DNA of 64,000 bases from Saururus chinensis (taxonomy: Eukaryota > Streptophyta > Magnoliopsida > Piperales > Saururaceae). Position numbers and translations under genes: made by a program. The stretch is taken from positions 59,477,152 to 59,541,151 of the forward strand of contig CP141140.1 in NCBI GenBank assembly GCA_035235625.1, given 5' to 3'. A model generated the notes under the pieces. The model saw nothing but the letters and a program-made list of their open reading frames with translations, was not told the origin of the DNA and ran no database searches. Within the stretch, counting starts at the first letter, position 1; the number at the start of each line of letters is the position of its first letter. Positions 24,401 to 39,400 of this stretch are shown piece by piece.

Positions 24401-27400
24401 ATGGTCAGATAGATGTTGGGGATGTGGGGGGGGACTTTCACCTGACAAGCATACTTATTAATCTTGTCAAGAATCTCCCATGGACTGATCTTCTTGGTTT
24501 TCCATCTGTGATATTCTCCGCATAGATATCTATCCTTGCAAAGGTAAACTTTATGTCAATCAACGTAAGCCTTACACTTGGAATAACTAACTTCAATATT
24601 TACATGTTCCTTAGCATGAATTACCTGCAAATTCACAATCAATTTTTCAACTCTTTCAAGCTTTGCCAATTGAAGGAAGAGGAAGCAAATCAAGTACTAC
24701 CTACGGATTACCCTCCTAAATGGCCTCAAATGACTGTCTACTGATTATGTAGTTTTCAAAAAGCATTCCAAATTATTCGTAAAGGTTTATCTGGCAGTGC
24801 TTGAATATTATGACAAGAACTGTCAGTCTAGGTTTTGTTATTTCAAGTAGCTATTGGTGTTGACATCTTAAGTTACAAATTTTTTACTAATATCTAAGTA
24901 GGACAGATTCTAGGAGAAAGAGTCATGCATAAGTCGTCTCATAATTACTAAAGATAGACCATGCTTGATTGTCATAAAAGACTTTATAATTACTTCAATT
25001 ATAGAATTAAAACATGATGATGGTTTGTCATTCAGAGCTGTTTTGACAATATAAATCTGAGTCTTCAGTTGCATTTTTCTCTTTTATTTTATTGTTTTCT
25101 TCTATTTTCCAGGAGATAACATGTCCTAGCTCTTGCGTTGCAAGATTGTTCCATCCCTCAAATTTTTGAGTAATATCTGAGTAGGACAGATTGCAGGAGC
25201 AAGAGTAATGCATGTCATCTCATAATTACTAAAGAAAGACCATGCTTGATTGTCATAAGAGACTTGATAATTACTCCAATTATTTCATAGCTGTTTCGAC
25301 AATATAAATCTCAGTCTTCAGTTCCATTTTTTTCTTTTATTTTTTTTTCTATTTTCCAGGAGATAACATGTCCTAGCTCTTGCGTTGCAAGGTTCTTCCA
25401 GCCCTTGAAACAAAGTTTAAGTGTTGTTCAGGATTTCCCATCAAAAGTGCATTTAAAATGAACTAAATATTCAACTGCCTTAAAACATGTGCTACAGTCT
25501 CTGGTATAAACTAAAAAAGTTACCTTCCTAATTTCTTCTAATTCTTCCTTCATTAGTAATGCTATGCATCAAGATGTGAGATGCCACTCCGAGAAGCTCG
25601 TTTGGCATACAAAACAATCCGGGTGATGAAGCAATATGAATTTATATTGATTTATATCCACTCAAAACCTCCCATAGACTCGACAATAGAATGAGGCATT
25701 CCCTACCCTGAATAATAAAGCCCACAAACCACAAATTACCTCTAAAGCAGCTAGTATTTGGACAATTAAACATGCATTTCATGCATGTCCACAGCCGTGC
25801 TATATAAATCAAGAGAAGAATTTCACTGAGTGAGGTTGCAACTCAAGTGTGAGTGGGCTGATCTGGCAACTAACTCCATGTGTCCTCAAGTGAATGAGTT
25901 TAAGGAAGAAATACTCTCACTTTTTCTCGTTGGATTAAAAGCTTGTGAAAAACCTCAAGCTGACAAAGATCATAATATCCTTTGCCAATTAAGATATAAT
26001 GAGTCATATGTTCTCCAAAAAACAAAACTTGTACACTCCATCAGAGTAAGAAAGTGGCCAAAGTAAGGTTTTTTTAATTGATTCCACAAAAGCCACAATT
26101 GTTATTACAATTCAGAAGTGTGTCATAATATATGTATAATCACATACCAATGATATGACTTTAAAGGTGTAGCTCTTTCATCTCTTAGAACTTTATATAG
26201 AAAGAAATGGCTGCCACCACCAGCCTTACCTTTGCACATCATACACTCGGATGGTTGCCGTGCGGATGTCTCCAACAGCATCTCCGACAGCTAACCTTGT
26301 TGGCCCATCATTCAGAGTAACCATTGGAAAAGCACGTGCAACCTCCCTTAAGGCAGCCATGGAACTACTAAGGCAAATTTTACGCATGACTGAGTTTGCA
26401 GGATCCATAGTCTCTAAGATAAAATTTACAACCTGAGATCAATACATGTCACAATATCATCATGCATATCTCATGAAGCTTGAGCTAAAACCAATCTGAT
26501 TCAGAACATAAGAGCAAATTTACAGATCACACACAATCAATTATCTGGCAGTCAGTATCCAAATGGAAATTTCTCGCAAGTGACATGATATTTAAAATCC
26601 AAATCGTGTGCAAGACAAGTGCATCAAGAAGCAAAAATTTTAGAGAGAGACTGATGGTCCCCATATAAAGTGTCGTGAATCTCCAGGTTTAGCATGTTGG
26701 ATAATCTGTCTGTCTGTTAAATAATAGTATGTCCTGTCTGCATCTATCTATTTGGTCCGGTCTGGGCTCAATATACATTGTTGGGTCCCAACAATGTATT
26801 TTGAGCCCAAACGGACATATGCAGACAGGACATACAATTATACAACAAACAAATGGATTATCCAACATGGTATCAAAGCTAGGAGACCCCAATTTCGATC
26901 CCCGCCCTTGCCTCTGCATGTGCACGTGCAAGCACCTGCATCGGTTAAATTGTGCATGTGCAGGTGCAGGTTTGGATAATCCATATACATTGTCGAGTGT
27001 TCCTTGATAGCTCGAGCTTATGAGGGCCTCAATGTATATCGAGCCCAGACTGGCCCAAACAGACAGATGCAAACAGGGCATACAACTATCCATCAGACAG
27101 ACATTATCCAAAACTGCATAGGAGATTTAGTTCCCTAAGGTATACACTTGACACATTAACTTTCATAGATGTCAATTTGCTATCATAATAAATTCATAGT
27201 TACTAGTCAACCACGAAAATGGCAGAGAGAATTGCAGTTGGTATGCAAACCTTGTCAAGGTAAACAGCAAGTGGTTTGGGAGAACCGCGAATGACCCTAA
27301 TCAGAGTCATGAGGGAAACCAAATGAACTGGTGAGTCTGAGGCAGTAGTCCAAATCTGTTTCTCTATCACATGCAGAAATCCAGGTATGTCAGCTATTGC

Positions 27401-30400
27401 TAAGCTAGGAAGAAGAGTCTCTATTAAAGTCTCCTTAATTGCAACGGCTAAATTTGAGTTTCTTGATGATGTCCCGCTAACACATTCTATTTGGAAAAAT
27501 ATATCAGTTATCAAGCGAGGAATTTCTGGACCAATGCATTCTTTCCATGTTCTCTCCATTCCCTCAGCTAAAAGCTCTGCTGCAGTTGAACTATACTTGT
27601 CATTCATTGCCATAACCAACTTCATTAATGGCTGTACAACCACAGTGGAAAGACATGATTTCACGAGGCTTGGGTACCAAACAACCAAAGCCCCAGCTAC
27701 AATGATGTGGGAGGCCATTGCATCTTGGTTTGACCCTCCAACACAAGAAATCCAGTCTTTCATTTCAAATGATTCCAACCACATATGTATTTCAGATTCA
27801 TCCTCCTCTTGGCATCCACCTCCTGTTCTTGCATCTTTTCTTGTCAGCTCAACGTCATTTGTTGGTTGTTTATCTTCATCCACCACAGACCTCAATGAAC
27901 TCAAATTCTGATGCACTTTTTTAGAGCCACAGCTTAGTTGGTCTGGGATAGCACGTGATGCAGCACAGTGGAACAATGAACGCGCAGCCATCCGTACATC
28001 ATCACTTGGATCTTGCCAGAAACTCGCCAAGAGCTGTACAGACCAAAAATACATAGCACTAAACCTCATAAAGCATACTACAGCACATTCTATACCAACA
28101 AAGTAGAACATGAAAAATGAATGTGCTACAATGACATGTATTCTACTTGCTAATTATTAAGAGTTCTGATATATAGAGGTGGGAACCCAGCACTACCCAG
28201 CATTTTTTTGATTGACAGGGCCTTCTCCAGCCCTGGCAATGGAAAATGGAGACCAGGGATGAGTTGCCCCTGCCCGAACGACTCAATCCCAACTGCATGG
28301 TGCCTGAAAACTCCATGCTTTCAGTGTGTTGATAACTGTCAAAGGGAGGGGAGAGAGGGAAAAAGAGGAAGAAGATGAGACTCAATCGTGCTACAGTTGT
28401 GAACACCCTGAAAACATAGAGTTCTTAGGAGTTATACATGTGGGATTGTTTGGTCTGGGCTGGGGCAACTCAACCCCAGTCCCCCATTTTCATTGCTGGG
28501 ACTGGAGAAGGAGCGGGCGACAAAAAAAAATGCTGGGCAGCGCTCAGTGCTGCCCAACACTCTATATCATAACTCAATTATTAATGCTTTCAACATAAAA
28601 GTGACTTCAAAGGCAGAACAACTCTTTCATCCTACAGCTACAAAGAGAAGTCTTGACATGATGTGAAGTTGGATGAATAGAGTAGTGTGACTTATTTTTT
28701 CAAAACTATAATCTTTGATTACATATAGTTTGTATACACAATCAGGAGTCCTACCCTTTAACTAAAAATGCTATCCTTTAATTTTAGCAGCAAAAAATGA
28801 TTCATGAACATCTTACAAATATTTCATAATGTTATCCATGTGTTTACAACACACTGGTATGAAACAGACCACACTCATAATAACATTACAGTAGACATAA
28901 AAGATGCCAAACAACAATATTGGAGATACTACCTGGAGTAGAGGTGGCACTGTATCTGGAACCATCTCTGCAAAATTTCGAGTATAGAAAGCGGCCAAGG
29001 CACTGAATGCAAGGAAACAATAAGCAAGCAGGAACAGAAGATACTTTATTGGCAAATGTCACAATTACCGCACAACATGAAGAAAGCAATTAATTCATAG
29101 GATCAATCGAAAGGTCAATCAACTATTGGGAGTAGTTCTCAGAGAGCACCTACTTATCCACCACAATGACTCCAATTGTTCTATGTTTGCTGAATTATAC
29201 ATGTCCATCTTCAAATACATATCCACCTAGGTTTTTCTTTCAAATTTTGCTCTATCTATGTTATTTTTTCCCTTCCATGAATCTCAAACAAATAAACAAT
29301 TGTTTATATGATATAAAAATCCTTTCAAAGACTATAGAAAAGAAAAGGAGATGCTTGAGAATCTTTGGTTTAGGGAGATGACATACATTCAAGTTATTGT
29401 TTGCAAGGTAAAGACTTGTCTTCTACTCATATGAGGTTTTGTCAACAAAGATAAAATGCCTAAAATCTAGGTGACAGGCAAAAATCATGCATCCAGAAGG
29501 AATAAATATCCTTGGTCAAATTAGAGAAAAGGGAAGGGAGCTACATCTCTTCCTCAAAGTGTTTTCATGGAGACATGAGAAAAAGAAAAGGAAGTTTTCA
29601 GACCTGCTTGCTGCAGAGCTAAAATGAGACAAGCTCATCATGTGCTGAGCAAGAGATACCATCACCAAAGATCGCATCGTGCAAAATTCTGAGGAACATC
29701 TCCAAAGCTGAAATAACAACATGAAGTCTTCCAGATTAACCACAAAGACCTCACAACACCCAAATATTGAGATACAAACGGCTACAGAAAGTTGCCAAAA
29801 TTACCTCAAGAATAGCTCGTTGACTAGGAAAAGATAATGTAAGAGAGCCTCTATCACCCTCTAAACCTGGAGTTACAACAAAGTGCTCTTGTCTCCATAC
29901 ACTTATTTCATTCATCAGCAACTTATCAAGTTCCCGATCCACTCCCCAACAGTGTAGGAACGATAAGCAGAAGCAAAATAAAAATCCTTCAGGTGATCTG
30001 ACCCATGCATGTTCATCTATTGGATGACTCCTAGTCACCCGCACAGCATCAGAAGAATCAGCAGCGTACACATAATCAGAACTTGATGCATTCAAGCTTT
30101 GACCATGATCAATGTCAGGCACATGACTCTTCTCTTTTATAGCATTATTTTCTAGTACATTTTTATTATCTCCCAATGGTAGTTCAAATACCAGAGTAGC
30201 AATTCCAGGAACAGGGCAAACACATTCAATAAGATAATGCTCATTTTTGGACAAGTCTGCCTGCAGCAGATTTTGTTTTGATGAGGAACAACTGACTGCA
30301 TGGCGGTTAATATCATGGAATCCACTTGTTAAGGTTGATGGTGAACTTTCTATCACAGAGAAATCTGGGACACTCCACTGAAATTCCTTGCTCTTTTCAG

Positions 30401-33400
30401 GGAAAGTTGCAACAGTCTTCTCAAGATTAATAGAATCCTGGTCCCATGACAGACTATCGTCCTCAATTACTACTGGAAGAGCTAATGAAGATGCTGGCTT
30501 CATGCCACTCATCATATTGCCAGTAATACAGCTTACATCTATACTTCGACAAAAATGGTCAAACATAGAAAGGGAGGCAGCACCCCGAAGGGTTCGCTCG
30601 CGAGCACCAGTCTTAACATCCCATATGTACAATGCAGTATGATCTGCATCCAAAGATAAAGAAGAATAACTGCATGACAATGAAGAAGATGATGGTATAT
30701 TTTGGCACAGGCACGCTATGTAACCTTTTGTACTATCCCATAAAACCATTTCTGGGTAGCCTGGATGTCCAGGGAACATTCTCTCCACCCGCATTGTCTC
30801 CAATGATATTAGAGCCACACATGAATCTTCCCCAACAGTGAGAAAACAATTTCCCCAAGGAGCATTTGTCCATGGCGGTGCAAGAACAATATGACGCACT
30901 GGACCAACATGATGGTGCATCACTGCAATAAGAGTACCTGAATCCACATCCCATACACGAATTGTGCAGTCCTTGCTCCCAGAAATCAACACCTGATCAA
31001 GGCTTGCTGCACCACTTGAGACCACCGAATGAGCAGCTAAACAAAGAATTGCGTCAGTGTGTCCTAAAAGCTTTTGTTTACAAGATTGTAACGCATTGCC
31101 ATTATCGCCACTACGCAGCTCCTTGGAAAACATCTTGAATCGAAGTATTTCAATTTCACCACTAAATAAGCCATATACTACTGCATATGGAGCACCACAA
31201 TGTTTAGAGAGCACTAGTGACGATGTGACAATCCATCGTTTCAGCAGCTGACAATCTCCACTATGATTATAAGTTTCAGTTCCAGTGTTTGTATTGATGT
31301 TTTCACCAACCAGATTACTGACAAAACTGCCTTCTCCAAGCATGGTGCATGAAGAAGGTTTGCTAGAGTTATTGCTCCTCGCTTTTTGAAGTACCTTCCA
31401 GTCATCATCAGAAAGCACAAAAGGAGGCTCATATATCAGCCATGCTGAGACATGCGGTTCCCAGAAGAACTGAAATTCTGTATCAGTACACTGTGATTCT
31501 ATCCGAAGAAGAATGTACTTTAGCTGAAAAAATCTGTGTGACATTTTCCCATTACATGGATGGGAAACAGGAGGGATTTGACTGACAGGATCAAAGTGCA
31601 ATGTGTTTTCAAATTCTGATAGAGTATACACCACTGCAGCACCAGTGTTACACCATAAAAGAAAACTTTCTAAAAATCCCTCTGATGGATTCTTAATTCC
31701 TGATGTATCAGCACCATGATCAAATTGAAGAAATATACCTCCTTCAAAAAATGTTTCTTCAATGGTTAGTCCATCAATGTAAAATGGACTATCTGCAAAT
31801 GAGATTTCACCAGTAGCATTTGGCTTAGTCAGTGACTTGAAGATGCACCGAGTCCTAGATACAAGGGCCAAGAGCTTTCCATCACCTGAAACTGATAGGT
31901 CTTTAGTTTCACATTCAGCTATATGATTACCCACAAATGGCGTCTCCGTGCCTAGCCCACATTCCTGCATAAGTCTTGCGCCATTGCCATCCTGTTGATC
32001 ACAGTTCTGAAGTAAAGCAAGCAGTTGTACCTTTCCAAGCACATCACCCACAATCACTAACTGATTTCCCTTATCATCCACAGATGGAAACTTTTCCACC
32101 ATTTCCATGTATTTAATAGGTCCAATAGACCAACTTCCATGAAAAACAATCTTAATAATGTTGAGGGTGCATGAATCAACAATGACAACAGAACATTTTG
32201 CAGTATCTTTGCATAGTGAAGTTTCTCTATTCAGGATATTGTCGTCTTGAATATCAGATGTATTTGTCTCATGAGAAGCTGCTTCTGCTGCTGTTTGAGA
32301 ATTTAGGACACAGTTACAAACTATGCAAACATATCGTGGAGATGATGGCAACAGTTTTATTTTCACAGGTATGCCCACCCGCAACGGCAATTTTCTTCTG
32401 AGTTTGCAATGGCCACTACTTCTGCTCCAGATACATAGCACACCATCATTACAAGCGCTTAGTAGAGCCGCACCATAACCAGCTGGAGTAGAGCTTACTT
32501 GACTTGTCTTCTCTCTCTCCTCGTGACCAACAATAGGCAAACATATCTCTAAGTCTGTTATGGCAGCAGTATGACCACAGAAAACTGCTACTGGCCATAT
32601 TTCCTAATGTCATAATGCAGAAAAAAGATCAAACTAAGCTACTGTAAAGTGATAAGGATACTCAACTGCCATGTCATAATTAAAACATCAATGAAGAAAT
32701 GTAGTCACTGCTTGATTTTATTGGACTACAGTGGGAGCGGAGAAGTACATCATACAATGATCTAACCATATGTCAAAACAAACATATTGAACACGTAGGT
32801 AGAGCGTAGATTTGACCAATTGGGAAGAGCATGGTAGTCATTTGCTTAATGTATTATTTGAACTGAAAAAAGCAAGTAAATAAATCATCGTCCAAAATAT
32901 GGTCATTCTGGTACATTGGATGTTGATGTAATTGCCAAGAGAGCATATACACCAAAAATAAGTAAGCACCAATCTGAAGGACTCACAACAGTCTGGACCA
33001 AAAGCCATTTAACTTGACTGAAATTGAAAAAAAAGACTACCTTAAATGTTCCAAAGGTGGTTGGCAACATATATTTTCAAAAAGGTGTATTATGTTTCTC
33101 ATATATGTTACTAGCAAGTAACAAAAAGTACTTCTGTCAGGCCATCTAGCATCAACTTTTTGTCAAATCGTTTTATTGTCAGTATATCCAAGTAGAAATG
33201 TTAATACATGTTAAGATGTGATGTCGGGAATCAGATTAAACATCTCTTCTATTATCACAAGACATATACCCAACTCAACCAGTTTGACAAAATTGTGTCT
33301 GGTTATGGTCCGTAGTGTTTTTTTATGCCAGTAAAACTTAGACAATATTGAAGTATATGTTTTGAAGAGTTTATAAATCCCAGACTTGCTGAGAGATTTA

Positions 33401-36400
33401 CCTACATCTAGTCTAAAAAGGAAAATCAACCATATATTTTTTATTTTGCACGACTGACATTTACAACTATATAGTGAAGAAAATTCAGAGAAAAGAAAAT
33501 TCGTATAATACCTTGATTTATCCCCTAGATGACAAATTCCAATGCCAAAGTGATTTCCGATAGTTATCATCATATATATCCTCTAATTTGCTCTAGTTTT
33601 CCTCATATCCTTGCCTTTCCAAGCCCCTCATACCCTGCATCAAGTTCATTAAGAACACTTAAACAACCCTCTCTTATTATGTTTTCCATAAACTGATACA
33701 GCAGGGGCGCCACCATCTCTAGGAAGGCATTAATGAGGAGCCTAAGTGATATTAGTTAGTCAAGGGACAGGCTCCATTTTTCTATGCTTATATGAGTGGC
33801 CTTCATGTAAGGTGATGCCCCAATTACATTAGCCAGCAGATAGATCAATAAATTAACTACATGGGTTGGGTCATGGCTCACATAAAAAAAACTAAAGATG
33901 AACAGACTGCTTATACAAGCGCCAAAAAGTTATGAAGCAAGGGCTGAACAAGTCCACTGTAAAAAAAAATTTGAACATTGCATTCTTTTTTGTTTCTCAA
34001 TATAGCAAATATGAAGAGGAGTAGAAAATAGCAAGGAAGTAAAAGATACATACCATGAAAATGAAAGACAGAGAGAATTTAAAAAAAAAACTATGATCAA
34101 TTACCAATTTGCTTAAAGTGTGCTTCTATCAGTCTCCTTATGAGTGCCTCATGTGATGAGGCAGACATAGTGCTCACCCTTGTCTAACTGTACAAAACCA
34201 TTTATGTTATAGCTTGTGGTTGTTCTAACAATGATTTATGTAACCACTCCACGTCTTTCCTAAGTTATATAAGAATCATAATGAAGGCTACAGATTTTTG
34301 CACGCCATGCAGGACAAAACACCATTAATTAACTAAAACAAAATAATTTTGGAGGTGCCTACAGAAGTCCATTTTCCTTTCCTTTTAACACCAGTTTTAC
34401 CTCTATGATGCATTCACTTCTGTCACAACTTAGCTTGTAAAAGAACCTTCCTTGCAAGATCCAAGATGATGTCCACTTAGAAACTTCCAACTTTAAAAAT
34501 ATTGTCTAGTTATCGCTAGAGTTCAACATATTATGTACTCACTCTTATAGTGAAAAAGAGAACTAATTATTCCACTGCAAAGGCCATAGCAAGGGCAGGC
34601 CACCAAAATATGGATTTAGTGGATCACGCTAATATTTTTATTAAGAAAATAACTAGAACACTCCAATAGCTACTATGGTTATGGTTTGCCATCTCAGTCA
34701 GCCGAAAGAAGAGAGTTTGGGGAGATCGTGAATATGATCTCATTAATGAGGAAACACTAATTTCGCATGTAAAATTATAACGTATATCAGCATAAATAGT
34801 TCCCTAACAGATTGAGCCTTTAGCATGGAATCAGAGCCCAAGTTGTGGGTTCTAGTCCTGGTGAATGAAGTTTTCCTTGTGCGCCACCTTGTACGTGTCT
34901 CGTGCAATGCATAGTGTGGTGTTTGCAAGTGTGTCACCTTGTGCGTGTCTCGTTAGTGTGGTGTTTGCATGTGTGACCAAGTGTTAATATGGTTAATATG
35001 AATAAGTTAGTCTGTATATTTAACACCCATAAACATTAAACCACCAATGTTCGCAATCTCAATAGATCTTGACGAGATCTTGGTCTCACAGAGATCTTGG
35101 TGAGATCTCGGTCTAAGCAGGGAAACCGAGGCAAGAGACCATGTAACCAAGCTATTTTTCCTGTTTACACAGTCTCGACGAGATCTCTGTAATTTCTCAC
35201 TCAAACTCAACATTTCTTGCCAATTTCTCACACCAAAAAGGGTAAAAAAAAACAACTAAAAAGGCCTTATCTCCGCTCATGGGTCTACTATTGGGGTTTC
35301 AATTATTCCCATTTAATGATTGATGTAAGTTGGGGCCAATTATTTCCCCTTGAATTCAAATTTCCAACAAGACACCGATTAATCATTTCTTCTTCTTCCA
35401 CTTTTCTCCTTCTTCTTCTTCTCTCCTTCTTCTTCTTCTTACCCTTTTCTTCTTCTTCATTTCTTTTTCCCCTTTGTAATCTAAATTGTCGGTAGGTTCA
35501 CTCCTGGCAGTAGATCTGAAGTTGCTAGCAACACCGCCCATCGGCAGTTTCAGAACTCTATGCTTTATTACGTGTATATTCTCAAACTTTCTATTTAATG
35601 TATGATGTTAGTGTTTGTAAATGTAGATATGTACTTAGGTTGTCAAAAATATACGTGAAAAACCTTTCTTGAGATTACCATTAAAGAATCACTAAATTGT
35701 ATAAAAAATGTTAATTTTTTCAAAAAGTTTGCTAAATGAGAAGAGAAAATATTGATGGTTAAGAAGAAGAATGAAGTTCACGATAATCTCATTGATTAAT
35801 AATATGACATAGAAGTTCACAAACATCAATGATAATGTAATTAATTTCTGATATACTGATTTTTTTATATTTTTTAAGACAACTTAGCAACTGATCATGC
35901 TTCAGGAGACCTGCTGAGCTAGTTGAGTAGAAGCAGACAGCAGCTCAGTATGCCAGCCTGCTGTCTGCTTCTGCTGAGCTAGCTCAGCATGGCAGGCTGC
36001 CTGTTGTCTGCCGAGCTGACATACTGGCTAGACTGGATGCTGAGCTAGCTCAGAATACTGCATGCAGCAAGAATATATGTCTAAGCAGACAGCATCAATA
36101 AATTCATGCAACCTGCTTCAGTAGGTAGGAGGATTGCCACCTGCCTACTTCCCTTCAGGCAGCAGGGCCCCTCTGCAGGCAGTCCTGATGCCTGCTAAGC
36201 AGGATTCCTGCTCAGGCAACAGGAACTTTGCAATGAGCAGACTACCTGCCTTTTTTTTTTTGCAGGCAGTAGACGACCTCACTGTCTCAGCAAAATCTTG
36301 CTGAGGCAGAAGAAAATAAAAGGTTATTAACTGTTTCGGTTAGATTTGACAAGATTTCAACAAAATCTCGCCAAGGGATATAAACTGTTTTGTAGGTATT

Positions 36401-39400
36401 ATATTTCGGTCCCTGACCGAGATACGATATCTTAACAAGATCTTGGCGAGTTGGCAATCCATGACTAGGATATTAGTGGTAGTTGGTGATATATTCATAT
36501 ATGATTTCTATTAGAAATTCAAAAGTAAATCTCTTAATAGCTTAAGCTGTTGGGGATGGGCTAGTAACAAATATTTACCACACCATAACAAAGCACTTTC
36601 CAGTGCGTGCAAGCGTAATGAAGGTATGCAAACGCTCAAACAAGAACATTTGGATATGGGGCCATTAGTTGAACCAGGGAAATACCATGTTAGAAACAAA
36701 TCTCCTACAACAAGTAGGGGTGTGACACCCACAATTTAGAGATATTTACATATTAAAAATATTGGGATGGGAGCGAATTTCAAAGTTCTTTTTATTTAGT
36801 CATCAACACCTTCACTGATGTGGCGGTGAGTGACAATTTCACTGTCGGCAAGCAATGATGCATTGGCAAAAACACCGGTGAATTTTCTATTTTCATTTGT
36901 AGAGTCAACGATGCGTCGGTGTAAGAACGGTTATGCCGATGGGGATTAAAACCATCCAAAATAAACGGTTACGTATCAGATTCGATTATTTCTTCCTCGT
37001 ATATACCTCTTGATGCCCTAAGGCCCTTATCTCTTCAAAAACTGACTTTTTTCTGAAGAAGGGAGACCTAAGTGCGTCAAAACCAGAGACCAAGGGAGGA
37101 AAAGGCCGAATTCTGAGAACCTAACTTATAGTCTACAGAGGAGAAAGGTTGTATTGCTTATCTCGAATCAATTTTATTATTTAGTCTAAAAAATGAGAAT
37201 GTTTTAGGAAGTATGAATTACTATTAGTGTTTGAACCATGATCTTACGTAGAAATATGTTATATGGGATAGAGTTATGTTAATGATGGCAGAACAATGGA
37301 TTATATCATGATTTATGTTGTTATGCATTATGTGAGTTCCAAATGTTCTTGAAATTGAAGTTTTATGCATGCAGATGATGTGTTCGAATGTTTTTCCAAA
37401 GGGGAATGATTTAAGCACCAGAACGAGAACTTCCGTTCTTTTGCTCTAATCATCGACGCGCTCATTGACACATCAATGAGTGTGACAATGGTTAAGGGAA
37501 GATGAATATTTACCAACATCAACACACAGGGGTGTGTCAGTGTTGAACTGGGCATTAGCATTGAAACCGACGCATAGGTGACAAGTTGGCAAATATGACT
37601 TTTCTTAGTCTACTCATTGTTGACAGTAGATCAACACATCGATGATGGTTCTGATAGCCATCAACACCGACAATGATGCCTCAATGAGACCGATGACACT
37701 TCGGTTCTCGTTTTCAAAGTGAAATTTTCATCAATGATTATACCACTAATGAAGTGTGTATTGATGTAAATTACTTACATAATAAACATAAGTAGATATC
37801 AAAATACATGATGGAAATGTGTATATGAATAAGGGTAAGTAAACCCTAGGTTCAGGCATACCAAAGGGGTAGAGACCTTAAACTATCATCTATGACACTT
37901 AAGGACATATGAGCCTGGTGTTGCTTTGGGCTCCAAAAGTGGGTCCTTTAAGCCACGTAAAGGAGATTCATGGTATGTAAAGGATCATGAGTTTCCAGCT
38001 CCCCATGTTAGGGAAAGGAACCACAATATATTTCGACCAAACCAAACCAGATAAAACTAAACCAAACTAAAAATCTCATTGATGGAGTTACCTATAAATA
38101 GTTTGGGAGTAGGGGATTTTGTAAAAGTATCTTACAAGTATGCAATTGATTCAAAGCTTTCTTCTTTCTTCTAAATTTGTGGTGTTTTCTCTCTCCTCCA
38201 TGTTTCTCTAAGTTTTCTCTCAACTTCTCTCCCCTTATACCTCTTCAGAAGCTCTTTCCTTCTACCACTCCCCCTCCAACTCAATCTGCATCTTCTCTAC
38301 CTCAACCCATTTCCCTCTGTCCAAACCCTTACCCAACATAAAACTATGTTGGATTTCCCAAGCAAAATGCTTCAGAAAACAACTTCCAACATTCATCTTC
38401 ATCTCCTCTCACCCATCTGATAGAAATGTCATGACACCTCTATACTAGCAGATGGACTCTAGATTACTTCTCTTGCCCGTCTGGCTTTCACATCCTGCCA
38501 AAATTGATCCAATTTTGAAGAATTTTGAGCTTTCTATCATGCACAAACACAGGATTTTTATAAATTGAAATTATAAAATGAAAATTTTTAGTTCCTTCAT
38601 TGCAAATTATCTTGTTTGGTAAACAACATCATTGGGATGTATCGGTAACAATACCAAAACAGCTTTTGTTTTTTTCTTAGTGATTTCTTTTCAAACAGGG
38701 ATCCATCTCATGCCTTCATATGTCAAGAAAACTAGCTGACTCACAACGAGACCATCAACTGCTCAGTAGATGCAGATTCAGATTATCATCTGAGTTTTAA
38801 GAACTTTGGTTTTGGAACCAAAAATAAAACAAAACAGGAAGTACCCTACCCTGTCATGCCTCTACGTATAATGCAAACTAGATGTTTTGATGTCAATTTT
38901 GTTGCTTACTCTGCCGTGCCTTTTATGCATAAGGAAAAGGATGTATTGATCTGAGTTTTTAAAACTTTGGTTTAAAACTTCAATGAAACAAGACAGCAAG
39001 CACCCTACCTTTTCTTCTTTTCTTTTATGCAAAAAGAAAAGGATGTATTTATCTGATCTTTACGTCAAAAGATGACATTAGCAATTTTTTAAGTAAAACA
39101 GTTACTCTATATTTTTTTGATACATAGAGCAAGATCTACATTGGATTCTATCGTAAAAGAAAAAAATATTGTGGACCAATCCACATTGATGCCAGATCAT
39201 GCAATTTTTTTAGTAAAACAGTTAAGCTTTATTTTTTGATACGTAGAGCCACATCCACATTGGATTCTATCATAGAAGAAAAAAATATTGTGAACCAATC
39301 CACATTGATGCCAGATCAATGGCAAAATATGACTCAGTTGCTTAACTTTTGTAGCTAGGATATATGCTGATGAAAAAGACCTTTTACAAATATATCTTTC

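Noticed and set aside
27387..27911. 174-codon plus-strand frame
   Set aside because: Antisense shadow of WDR7-like coding exon 5, which has clear homology and correct splice sites.
34826..34870. tRNA gene or SINE suggested by GGTTCTAGTCC
   Set aside because: No box A at the right distance and no cloverleaf could be drawn; the TGGAATCAGAGCC string fits a retroelement primer-binding region better.
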